Assembly: GCA_021783175.1 (NCBI GenBank) | Contig: JAJXUF010000106.1 | Location: 1 to 11,240, forward strand | Direction of reading: 5' to 3' | Source: Pseudomonadota bacterium | GTDB lineage: Bacteria; Pseudomonadota; Gammaproteobacteria; Acidiferrobacterales; UBA6901 | Length of the DNA: 11,240 nt | Part shown: in pieces, positions 1 to 6,158 of the stretch | Numbering within the stretch: the stretch's first letter is position 1 | How the letters are laid out: each line of letters begins with the position of its first letter | Made by a program: the position numbers and the translations under genes | Notes under the pieces: generated by a model | What the model saw: only the letters and a program-made list of their open reading frames with translations | What the model was told of the DNA's origin: nothing | Database searches by the model: none

Positions 1-270
1 GCAGCTGAAAAGATCGTGAATTGCCTGGCGGCGTTTGGCCGGCGCGAGCTTCCGGAGATACGCGGTCTCGGCGCTGCCGAGGATTTGCACCCGGTTCGGA
101 TGGACAAAATTCAGGTGACCGACCAATGCCATCCCAGGGAATTTCGCTGTAGCAGGTTCGAGCAGTCTGTCCTTGCCTGATTGGCCGGACAGCCATTTCA
201 GCTTTAGGGGCGCACGCTGGGCTTCAAATAGGTCGTTGGCGGTGAGGATTGTGGTCATCAGCGCTGTCAT
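1..270 (-). CDS. hprK: HPr kinase/phosphorylase, N-terminal part (cut by window edge)
   Basis: The first 90 codons of an HPr kinase/phosphorylase; the catalytic C-terminal half lies beyond the left edge. The family phosphorylates and dephosphorylates a serine on HPr-type phosphocarrier proteins, and in proteobacteria it tunes an incomplete PTS that acts in regulation. What is visible is the N-terminal, non-catalytic domain: residues 38-62 (LEPATAKFPG, then a GHLNFVHPNRVQ-like stretch) and ILGSAETAYLRKL at 63-75 are typical. The Walker A loop is not in the window. The ATG at 270 is chosen because AGAAGG (plus-strand 276-281) sits five bases upstream; a second in-frame ATG at 258 has no ribosome site. 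The gene lies downstream of rpoN-hpf, as in many betaproteobacteria, but ptsN is missing in between. Identity is confident. Confidence 0.93.
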   Translation of the reverse strand, partial: MTALMTTILTANDLFEAQRAPLKLKWLSGQSGKDRLLEPATAKFPGMALVGHLNFVHPNRVQILGSAETAYLRKLAPAKRRQAIHDLFSC

Positions 271-301
271 TCGCGCCTTCTGGCGACGTTGAAAGTGAGG
301 T

Positions 302-332
302 GCTATACAGGCATTTTGCCTGTAAATACCAA
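302..332 (-). promoter_or_regulatory. possible hprK promoter with inverted repeat in its spacer
   Basis: A perfect 8-3-8 inverted repeat, TACAGGCA/TTT/TGCCTGTA, occupies 306-324, 36 bases upstream of the hprK start. On the minus strand it nearly fills a 19-base spacer between a weak -35-like TTGGTA (327-332) and a weak -10-like TATAGC (302-307). A dyad inside a 19-base spacer recalls MerR-family promoters, but the hexamers match the sigma-70 consensus poorly, so the promoter call is speculative. The inverted repeat itself is certain. Confidence 0.3.
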
Positions 333-455
333 ACACGCAAGCATCTTTACCTGATCAACGCCGGTATTGCGGTAAAAACGCGGTAAGGAGCGCGAAAAGG
401 CAGCCAGTAGCAACTACATGCCGCGGCAAGGAACGATCCGATGCCGCGCAAATTG

Positions 456-530
456 GAAAGAAAGTAAGGCCGCGCAAGGCTAGACGCCGCAGCTGCGGCG
501 TTGCGCCTTGCGAAATGCTACTTTGCTTTC
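456..530 (-). terminator. long imperfect hairpin at the end of hpf, possible terminator
   Basis: The core is a perfect 18-base palindrome at 484-501 (ACGCCGCAG/CTGCGGCGT). It is flanked by CGCAAGGC (473-480) and its complement GCCTTGCG (505-512), and further out by GAAAGAAAGTA (456-466) facing TACTTTGCTTTC (519-530, one bulge). The stem is broken by 3x3 and 6x6 internal loops. Read on the minus strand it has an A-rich 5' arm and a T-rich 3' arm, as in an intrinsic terminator, although the T stretch is interrupted by C. The outer arm includes the hpf stop codon (518-520). It would separate rpoN-hpf transcription from hprK. Confidence 0.45.
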
Positions 531-850
531 TGGTCCTTCAATGCACCGCCATTGCGGTGGTGATCAGTGATTTTTTCCTTGTGTTTGAGCACCTGCCTGT
601 CGAGTTTGTCGGCTAAATCATCGATGGCAGCGTACATGTCGTTATGCTCAGAATCTGCATGCAGCTTGGTGCCCTTTGCGTGAATCGTGGCTTCGACGGT
701 ATGGCGGTTCTTGCGCTTCTCAAAGTGCAGTACCACGTTTGTCGTTGTGACGTGATCAAAATGCTTCTGGATACGGCCGATCTTTTCCGCGACGTAATTG
801 CGCAGAGGTTCTGTGACGTCCACCTGTTGTCCGGTCACGGTAATTTGCAT
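518..850 (-). CDS. hpf: Ribosome hibernation promoting factor, short form
   Basis: A 110-residue HPF/YfiA-family protein, which binds the small ribosomal subunit in the decoding region in stationary phase and helps form inactive 100S dimers. The whole protein is one S30AE domain: MQITVTGQQVDVTEPLR at the N-terminus, a basic helix at 20-31, and HADSEHNDMYAAIDDLADKL at 64-83, all family hallmarks. Residues 96-110 form a short basic tail; there is no long-HPF dimerisation domain, so this is the short type that normally works with RMF. ATG at 850 is preferred to the in-frame GTG at 856 because GGAGAG (plus-strand 856-861) overlaps the GTG but lies at good spacing from the ATG. It begins 20 bases after the rpoN stop, so the two are probably co-transcribed, as in many proteobacteria. 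Confidence 0.95.
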   Translation of the reverse strand: MQITVTGQQVDVTEPLRNYVAEKIGRIQKHFDHVTTTNVVLHFEKRKNRHTVEATIHAKGTKLHADSEHNDMYAAIDDLADKLDRQVLKHKEKITDHHRNGGALKDQKAK

Positions 851-870
851 TGGCACTCTCCAATTGAACG

Positions 871-2424
871 TTAAACCAAAGTCTTTCTTTGACTAGACGG
901 CGGAATGTTAAGGGATTCGCGATATTTTGCCACGGTGCGGCGCGCCACGTTAATACCCTGTTCCTCAAGAATTTCAGCGATTTTGCTGTCGCTTATGGGT
1001 TTAGACGCCGTTTCCGCCTCGACCAGCTTCTTAATTAGCGAGCGGATAGCGGTTGCCGAACAAGTCCCGCCATCCGCAGTACTAACGTGACTTGAGAAGA
1101 AATACTTAAGCTCGAAAATTCCGCGCGGTGTCAGCATATACTTCTGCGTTGTCACGCGCGAAATTGTAGATTCATGCATCTCGACGACTTCGGCAATATC
1201 GTGCAGCACCAAAGGTTTCATAGCCTCCGGGCCGTGGTCAAAGAAAGATCGTTGGCGATCAACTATCGCTCGGGCAACCTTCAGGAGCGTCTCGTTGCGA
1301 CTGGCCAAGCTTTTGATAAACCAACGCGCCTCCTGCAGACGCTCTTGCAGGTACTTGTTATCCGCGCCACCACTGCGCTGAATCATCTTTTCGTAATGCG
1401 GGTTGACGCGTAACCGCGGCGCAGTGCTACCGTTCAGTTCCGCCCGCCACACGCCTCTCGACTTTCTCACCAGAATGTCGGGTACCACGTAGCTGGCCTG
1501 GCTGGTCTGAATGCTGCCGCCTGGTCGGGGATTGAGGTGCTGGATTAGATCAATGGCCGCCTGCAAATCTTCAGGTCGCAACTTCATTGCGCGGCGCAGC
1601 TGTTTGTAGTCGCGCGAGCCAAGTAGATCGAGGAGTTCCGGACGCGCCAGTTCGCGTGCTTCTGCCAGAAATGGCGTTGCCGGGTCGAGGCCTCGCAGCT
1701 GCAGAACTAGACACTCGCTTAGATTTCGCGCCCCTACGCCGATTGGATCGAAATTCTGTATCTGATGCAAGACTGCCTCGATTTCATCGAGCCCCACCGG
1801 TTCCGCGCCTACTTGAGCTTTTTGGTCTGTTGCGCCCTGGCGGTTGTCGACCACCAGCGATTGTCGTATTTCCTCCAGCCCAACGGCGAGGTAGCCGTCC
1901 TCATTGATGGCATCAATGAGGGCCAGAGCGATCTGACGATCGGTATCGGAAAAGGGGGTCATTTGCATCTGCCATCGCAGATGATCCCGCAGAGTCAAAG
2001 GCGCACTGTTACGCGCGTCTATGTCAGGCAGGCCATCGTCGGGGCCGGATCGGTCGGTCGTGCTCGAAGCTGTGTCGAAATTGTCCTCCCAGGCATCGCT
2101 CGCATAGTCTTCCTGGGCCGTCCCCTCATCGCCATCAGCGCTGCCTTCGGCAGCCATGTCATCGGATGCGCCCGATTCCATTTGTTCATCGCGGTCGCTG
2201 GTTTCAAATTCTTCCAATTTGGTGGAGTCAGCAACTTGGTCTTCAGACTCGCTCTTTGCGCCGGCCTCATCGTCAAACTCTTCTAGCAAAGGATTGTTTT
2301 CCAGGGCTTCCTGAATTTCCTGCTGCAATTCAATCGACGACAACTGCAGCAGGCGTATCGCCTGCTGCAGTTGCGGCGTAATTGTCAGGTGCTGTCCGAG
2401 TTTGAGATCGAGTGACTGTTTCAT
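871..2424 (-). CDS. rpoN: RNA polymerase sigma-54 factor
   Basis: A full-length 517-residue sigma-54, the sigma factor that recognises -24/-12 promoters and needs AAA+ activators to open them. Region I (1-49) has the glutamine/leucine-rich start MKQSLDLKLGQHLTITPQLQ and the usual LRLLQLSS-like and NNPLLEEF elements. Region II (about 50-140) is a long, very acidic, low-complexity linker, which makes the protein longer than the roughly 477-residue E. coli form. The core-binding domain runs from about 141 to 305. A helix-turn-helix lies near 408-430 (DIAEVVEMHESTISRVTTQK), and the RpoN box ARRTVAKYR is at 494-502. The ATG at 2424 matches the family start, although no good Shine-Dalgarno sequence is visible. 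It follows lptB after a gap of nearly 300 bases and precedes hpf by 20 bases. Confidence 0.98.
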   Translation of the reverse strand: MKQSLDLKLGQHLTITPQLQQAIRLLQLSSIELQQEIQEALENNPLLEEFDDEAGAKSESEDQVADSTKLEEFETSDRDEQMESGASDDMAAEGSADGDEGTAQEDYASDAWEDNFDTASSTTDRSGPDDGLPDIDARNSAPLTLRDHLRWQMQMTPFSDTDRQIALALIDAINEDGYLAVGLEEIRQSLVVDNRQGATDQKAQVGAEPVGLDEIEAVLHQIQNFDPIGVGARNLSECLVLQLRGLDPATPFLAEARELARPELLDLLGSRDYKQLRRAMKLRPEDLQAAIDLIQHLNPRPGGSIQTSQASYVVPDILVRKSRGVWRAELNGSTAPRLRVNPHYEKMIQRSGGADNKYLQERLQEARWFIKSLASRNETLLKVARAIVDRQRSFFDHGPEAMKPLVLHDIAEVVEMHESTISRVTTQKYMLTPRGIFELKYFFSSHVSTADGGTCSATAIRSLIKKLVEAETASKPISDSKIAEILEEQGINVARRTVAKYRESLNIPPSSQRKTLV

Positions 2425-2497
2425 CGGTGAATAGGCGCCGCTAACCTAGGGCCCCCGCTGGGCGGACTCTGACGCTATGTAATCTGTCTTGTTGTCC

Positions 2498-2503
2498 ATT
2501 ATC
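2498..2503 (-). promoter_or_regulatory. possible -10 element of an rpoN promoter
   Basis: The minus strand reads GATAAT, five of six matches to the sigma-70 -10 consensus, about 75 bases upstream of the rpoN start and within the AT-rich part of the gap. At 17-base spacing the -35 position reads CCAAAA, which is poor, so an activator would be needed if this is the real promoter. No sigma-54 -24/-12 pair was seen here. Confidence 0.25.
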
Positions 2504-2526
2504 TAAAAGTTTAGTCCATTTTTGGC

Positions 2527-2551
2527 CTGATCATATGCCATATATGATCAG
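2527..2551. repeat. perfect 10-5-10 inverted repeat upstream of rpoN
   Basis: CTGATCATAT (2527-2536) and its exact complement ATATGATCAG (2542-2551) are separated by five bases. The dyad is centred 115 bases upstream of the rpoN start and about 24-53 bases upstream of the GATAAT hexamer. The stem is AT-rich and the minus strand continues into an A-run rather than a T-run, so it does not look like a terminator. Its size and symmetry suit the operator of a dimeric transcription factor; I cannot name the family. Confidence 0.55.
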
Positions 2552-2720
2552 TTGGTCATTACAAAATTAGAATAAACAAACGTAACCAGAGTGTTGAGCA
2601 AAGAGGTCCGGGATTGTGGGTTTACCGGGCCCGCGGCGCGTGGTCAGACCGCTTCTTGCATGTTTCTGGCTTCAAGTGCCACACCGAGCAACGGGGTTGC
2701 GCTGCCACCCATCCGTGGTT

Positions 2721-3446
2721 CTACAGGCGAAAATCTTCTCCCAAGTACACCTTTTTCACCTCTTCATTATACAGAATTTCCGATGGCCCGCCCTCGGCCA
2801 ACACTTGACCCTCGCTTAGGATGTACGCCCGGTCGCAGATTTTCAGGGTTTCGCGCACATTATGGTCAGTAATTAGGACGCCAATGCCCAGCTTCTGCAA
2901 ATGCGATATCAGCTGCTGTATGTCGAGAACGGAAATAGGATCGACTCCGGCAAAGGGTTCGTCGAGCAAAATGAACTGTGGGCGGGTTGCCAGCGCCCGT
3001 GCGATTTCAACGCGCCGTCGCTCACCACCTGACAGGCTGATGCCCAGGGCGGTGCGCCGTTCCGTGATGTGCAGCTCCTGCAGCAGTTCCTCAAGTCGGT
3101 GCGCGCGCTCCGCCGCAGACAGTCCAGGAACCGTTTCAAGTATACCCAGGATGTTGTCCTGCACCGACAACTTGCGAAATACCGAAGGTTCTTGGGGCAG
3201 ATAACCGAGTCCGAGACGAGCGCGCTTATGCATGGGCAGGCGACTGATGTCTTTTCCGTCCAGGACAATTGCGCCACGGTCTATCGGAACGAGGCCGACG
3301 ATCATGTAGAAGCAGGTTGTCTTTCCCGCGCCATTGGGTCCGAGTAGACCCACGACCTCGCCGCTGCCTATCTCTAGCGATACGTTCTTGACCACCTGGC
3401 GAGTCTTGTAACGCTTGTTCAGTTCAACCGCGCTGAGGACGCTCAC
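2721..3446 (-). CDS. lptB: LPS export ABC transporter ATP-binding protein
   Basis: A 241-residue ATPase that, as a dimer with the membrane proteins LptF and LptG (not in this window), powers extraction of lipopolysaccharide from the inner membrane into the LptC-LptA bridge. Cytoplasmic. Every ABC motif is intact: Walker [10 protein letters not shown] at 36-44, Q-loop Q85, signature LSGGE at 138-142, Walker B FILLDEP at 158-164 with the catalytic glutamate E163, and H-loop H195. The C-terminal [15 protein letters not shown] is highly characteristic of LptB and sets it apart from branched amino-acid transporter ATPases. It starts at GTG (3444-3446), and its first four bases overlap the lptA TGA stop, which implies translational coupling. 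A GGGG stretch seven bases upstream may serve as ribosome site. Length is normal for the family. Confidence 0.98.
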   Translation of the reverse strand: MSVLSAVELNKRYKTRQVVKNVSLEIGSGEVVGLLGPNGAGKTTCFYMIVGLVPIDRGAIVLDGKDISRLPMHKRARLGLGYLPQEPSVFRKLSVQDNILGILETVPGLSAAERAHRLEELLQELHITERRTALGISLSGGERRRVEIARALATRPQFILLDEPFAGVDPISVLDIQQLISHLQKLGIGVLITDHNVRETLKICDRAYILSEGQVLAEGGPSEILYNEEVKKVYLGEDFRL

Positions 3447-4084
3447 TTTGTCACCCCAGGCTTGGCTGAACCGGGCTCCGTAGGTACGCCCGGAACGCGG
3501 GTCGGCTGGATTACGACGTGGACCTGATCCTGGGCCGAACTCGCCTCAGCCGTTACCGTGCCGGTGGCGATATCGTAATGCAACGTACCACTGTGCAAGG
3601 AGTCGCTGCCCTGCTCGAACGCCACGTCGCCGTAAAGACTCAATAGTTGTTTGAATGCATTGTACTCCATATGCGCCGCGGAGCCGCGCACTACCTGTTC
3701 TGGCGCTGGAGCGCTCTGGAAAATCGTTAGTGGATTGCCCTCGGCAGTTACCGTCTGTATAGCGTTATTACGCATATGTGCTGTGGCCCGTGATGCCGTG
3801 ATGCGTAGGCCGCCCTGCACGAACACCACGTGCCCGCGGTAGTACGCCACACCCTTCCGCTGGTTTATTTCAATGCTGTCGGCGCTGACGTGAATGGGTT
3901 CGTGTCGTTCGCGCGCCAAATCCGGCGTCTCCCGTTTTGCGCTTGTCGGTGTCGCTTTGGCGGGTGCCGGTGCAGGCGGACTTTGGGGTGCGGCAGTGTC
4001 GGCCTGCGCTGCCAGCGAGATAACCGAGCTCAAGCCACCCGCGAACAGGAAGAAACTCAACGCAACAGCGGATGGAATGCGCAT
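3443..4084 (-). CDS. lptA: LPS transport periplasmic protein LptA
   Basis: A 213-residue periplasmic protein whose OstA-like beta-jellyroll repeats stack into the bridge that carries LPS from LptC to LptD. Residues 1-28 are a signal peptide: RIPSA, a hydrophobic core, and cleavage after AAQA. Residues 30-60 form an unusual Pro/Ala/Lys-rich linker before the OstA/LptA domain (about 63-190), which includes [21 protein letters not shown], a typical opening, and the [10 protein letters not shown] strand region. A polar, proline-rich tail follows from 193, making the protein somewhat longer than the 185-residue E. coli form. The ATG at 4084 shares its A with the lptC TGA stop (TGATG). An in-frame GTG one codon earlier (4087) is also possible and would overlap lptC by four bases, as lptB does lptA. 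Confidence 0.95.
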   Translation of the reverse strand: MRIPSAVALSFFLFAGGLSSVISLAAQADTAAPQSPPAPAPAKATPTSAKRETPDLARERHEPIHVSADSIEINQRKGVAYYRGHVVFVQGGLRITASRATAHMRNNAIQTVTAEGNPLTIFQSAPAPEQVVRGSAAHMEYNAFKQLLSLYGDVAFEQGSDSLHSGTLHYDIATGTVTAEASSAQDQVHVVIQPTRVPGVPTEPGSAKPGVTK

Positions 4085-4515
4085 CACTCGAGCACAATCC
4101 TCAATTCATGCGTGCTGACGTCGCCGCCTGGTTGATTCTTGCTTCCGCCGCGCACGACTTTGACATGGCCGGTCATCAGCAATTCCTTGCCACGATTGTA
4201 GACGCGGCCGCTATCGGCCGAAGTATAGATTGGCGGCTGGCCTGGCGTGAACTGCGTGAGGCGCGGTTGCGTGAGGGCGGCAGACTTGTCGGACGGATAA
4301 TGCACTAGCGATTGCGCGCTCAGCTTATACCTCGGCTGTCCCTGCCGGTTCATGGCGGTCAATGTGAAGTCCTGTATTTCGTAGTCCGGCTCATGTCCGC
4401 TGATCGTCTTCATCGATATGACCGGAGTAATAAGGGCATTTGGCAGCCATATGGACAGAATCAGCAGCACCAGCAGGATGACGGCGATCATTACCTTGTT
4501 AAGCTGCCAATTCAT
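4084..4515 (-). CDS. lptC: LPS export periplasmic protein LptC, C-terminally short
   Basis: A bitopic inner-membrane protein that receives LPS from LptB2FG and passes it to LptA. One transmembrane helix lies near 8-28, followed by the periplasmic OstA-like part with family features: PDYEIQDFTLTAMNRQGQPRY at 43-63, VHYPSDKSAALTQPRL at 71-86, and SADSGRVYNRGKELLMTGHV at 99-118. At 143 residues it is well below the usual length of about 190. It stops just after THELRIVLE, which aligns by eye with the middle of normal LptC proteins, so the last 45-50 residues, including strands that contact LptA, are missing. The stop overlaps the lptA start, leaving no room for a frameshifted remainder. No strong ribosome site is visible, and it begins 45 bases after kdsC. 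Family assignment is confident; whether the shortened protein is fully functional is not. Confidence 0.9.
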   Translation of the reverse strand: MNWQLNKVMIAVILLVLLILSIWLPNALITPVISMKTISGHEPDYEIQDFTLTAMNRQGQPRYKLSAQSLVHYPSDKSAALTQPRLTQFTPGQPPIYTSADSGRVYNRGKELLMTGHVKVVRGGSKNQPGGDVSTHELRIVLE

Positions 4516-4560
4516 AAACGCAGCGAGCCCACCGAACTACGATGTGCGTTCCTCGTCACT

Positions 4561-5115
4561 TCAAAGATAGCGCTGCATTTCCGCAACATACGTTCCCTGC
4601 GCCACCATGATGAGCTCGCAAAGATCGCGAGCAGCGCCTTGACCACCGGTGCTTGGCGTCACCCAGTGCGCATGCTTCTTCACCAGGGCGTGGGCGTCAT
4701 GCACAGCCACCGCGAACCCGGCGCGCAACATGATGGGTAGATCGACAACGTCGTCGCCGACGAACGCCGCCTGATTTGAATTCAGGCCAAGTTGGACCAA
4801 AAGTTTTTCATATACCGGAAGTTTTTCCTGGCATCCTTGGAAAACGTGCCGAATGCCGAGTTCCTTGGTGCGGTGTTCGACAATGCGCGAGTTGCGTCCG
4901 GTTATAATTCCAATTTCCACCCCATTGCGCTGCAGCATCTTCATGCCGTGCCCGTCGCGTGAATTGAACGCCTTGTATTCCTCACCATTGTTGTCGACAA
5001 AAAGCCGGCCATCTGTCAGCACACCGTCAACATCGAACAAGACCAACTTGATACTGGCTGCGCGATCTATTGTGGCCGGTGCGACATCGAAGGGCAGGGC
5101 ATACGCGGAAGTCAT
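4561..5115 (-). CDS. kdsC: 3-deoxy-D-manno-octulosonate 8-phosphate phosphatase
   Basis: A 184-residue HAD-superfamily phosphatase of the C0 (capless, tetrameric) type that converts KDO 8-phosphate to KDO, the third step of KDO synthesis, in the cytoplasm. Motif I is FDVDGVLTDG at 27-36, with nucleophile D28 and acid/base D30; motif II is T72 in IITGR; motif III lysine is K98 in the QEKL stretch; motif IV is GDDVVDLP at 120-127. The conserved FNSRDGHGMKML region (50-61) is typical of KdsC. The first 20 residues are an extra polar leader. The ATG at 5115 overlaps the kdsD TAA stop by one base (TAATG) and has GGGAG seven bases upstream (plus-strand 5123-5127), so translation is probably coupled to kdsD. 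Confidence 0.97.
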   Translation of the reverse strand: MTSAYALPFDVAPATIDRAASIKLVLFDVDGVLTDGRLFVDNNGEEYKAFNSRDGHGMKMLQRNGVEIGIITGRNSRIVEHRTKELGIRHVFQGCQEKLPVYEKLLVQLGLNSNQAAFVGDDVVDLPIMLRAGFAVAVHDAHALVKKHAHWVTPSTGGQGAARDLCELIMVAQGTYVAEMQRYL

Positions 5116-6113
5116 TATACTACTCCCGCATTTAGCAGATCGTGCATGTTGAGCGCACCAACTACACGGTTGTCGTCGTCCACGACGAACAAACCGTTGA
5201 TATTGAGGGAACGCATGAGTTGTACAGTTTCCGCAGCAAGTACGTCGCCGTGCGTGGTCTTCGGATTTTGGGTCATGACATCGCTGATTCTGGCGCTGTA
5301 GACGTCGATATTCTTGTTCAAAGTGCGTCGCAGGTCTCCGTCGGTGTAAATCCCAAGCAAAGTCCCGCCGGCATCTACGATACCGGTCATTCCCAACCCC
5401 TTGCCAGTCATTTCGAGCAGGGCTTCGCGCAACGAAGCATCATGACGGACAAGCGGTATGCTCCGATCTGTGTGCATGATGTCTCTTACGTAAACCAGCA
5501 GACGGCGTCCGAGCCTACCGCCGGGGTGAGAGCGAGCGAAGTCTTCTGATGTGAGCCCGCGTGACTGAAACAGTGCAATTGCCAGAGCATCGCCCATGGC
5601 AAGCGTTGCCGTGGTGCTCGAGGTGGGCGCCAGGTTGAACGGACAGGCTTCCTTTTCAACACTCACATCCAGATTTACGTCTGCTTGCTGCGCGAGGCTG
5701 GATTGCGGGTTGCCGCTTAAGCTGATGAGTTTCACGCCCATGCGTTTGATAATCGGCAGGATCGTCAGGATTTCATCCGTTTCTCCGGAGTTGGAGATGG
5801 CAATCACGACATCGGGTGGCGTTATCATTCCAAGATCACCGTGACTTGCCTCGCCAGGGTGAACAAAAAACGCCGGTGTGCCCGTGCTTGCCAGCGTGGC
5901 AGCAATTTTGCCGCCGATGTGCCCCGACTTTCCCATGCCGACGACGACGACTCGTCCGGCGCATCCCATAATGATCTGGCAGGCGCGTGCGAAATCCTTG
6001 TCTATGCGATCAGTGAGTGCGGAAAGCGCCGCAGCCTCGAGTTCAATGACCGTGCGGCCGAAGCGCGTCAGGGCGGAGTTTTCTGTCATGTATTTCGCGA
6101 AGTTACGAGGCAT
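5115..6113 (-). CDS. kdsD: Arabinose 5-phosphate isomerase
   Basis: A 332-residue enzyme that interconverts ribulose 5-phosphate and arabinose 5-phosphate, the first step of KDO synthesis. The SIS sugar-isomerase domain spans about 45-185 with GKSG at 61-64, ASTGTPAFFVHPGEASHGDLG around 75-95, SNSGETDE at 107-114, and the KEACPFNLAPTSST signature from 154. Aligned by eye to the E. coli enzyme, the active-site residues K62, E114, E155 and H196 are all present. Two CBS domains follow (about 209-266 and 276-332), ending in NMHDLLNAGVV. The reading frame stays open to 6785, but that extension is antisense to the antiporter gene and is not KdsD-like, so the start is placed at ATG 6113; ATG 6089 (MTENS) is an alternative. 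No strong ribosome site was found for either. First gene of the kds-lpt cluster. Confidence 0.95.
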   Translation of the reverse strand: MPRNFAKYMTENSALTRFGRTVIELEAAALSALTDRIDKDFARACQIIMGCAGRVVVVGMGKSGHIGGKIAATLASTGTPAFFVHPGEASHGDLGMITPPDVVIAISNSGETDEILTILPIIKRMGVKLISLSGNPQSSLAQQADVNLDVSVEKEACPFNLAPTSSTTATLAMGDALAIALFQSRGLTSEDFARSHPGGRLGRRLLVYVRDIMHTDRSIPLVRHDASLREALLEMTGKGLGMTGIVDAGGTLLGIYTDGDLRRTLNKNIDVYSARISDVMTQNPKTTHGDVLAAETVQLMRSLNINGLFVVDDDNRVVGALNMHDLLNAGVV

Positions 6114-6128
6114 AGAGTAATCTTGGCG

Positions 6129-6134
6129 AGTATA
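6129..6134 (-). promoter_or_regulatory. possible -10 element for kdsD
   Basis: The minus strand reads TATACT, five of six matches to the sigma-70 -10 consensus, in the 45-base divergent gap. The -35 position at 17 bases reads TAGGAT, a poor match. If used, transcription would start only about 8-10 bases before the kdsD ATG, giving an almost leaderless message. This is a weak suggestion; a promoter inside the antiporter gene is equally possible. Confidence 0.2.
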
Positions 6135-6158
6135 GCGAAACGGAAAACAATATCCTAC

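Larger units (their letters stand above)
2425..2720. other. intergenic region between lptB and rpoN
   Basis: A 296-base gap with no credible gene on either strand. The half nearer rpoN (about 2480-2580) is strikingly AT-rich compared with the rest of the window and holds the inverted repeat and the promoter-like hexamer listed separately. It also has a direct repeat GTCCATT (2494-2500 and 2514-2520, 20 bases apart). The half nearer lptB is GC-rich and shows only a small hairpin, GCAAC/GGG/GTTGC at 2688-2700, with no T-run, so no clear lptB terminator is seen. Confidence 0.6.

Noticed and set aside
1765..2286. 173-codon open frame on the plus strand inside rpoN
   Set aside because: It is a shadow of the well-conserved rpoN frame, with no recognisable protein pattern or ribosome site.
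2527..2551. Inverted repeat upstream of rpoN read as a terminator of lptB
   Set aside because: The stem is AT-rich and is followed on the minus strand by an A-run, not a T-run.
2591..2872. Overlapping plus-strand open frames in the lptB-rpoN gap
   Set aside because: They run into the antisense of lptB, have biased compositions, and three overlapping frames are open at once, which points to chance openness of GC-rich DNA.
5841..6158. N-terminal extension of the antiporter reading frame
   Set aside because: It is antisense to kdsD and reads as low-quality Arg/Cys-rich sequence; the first membrane helix of the family starts right after ATG 6159.
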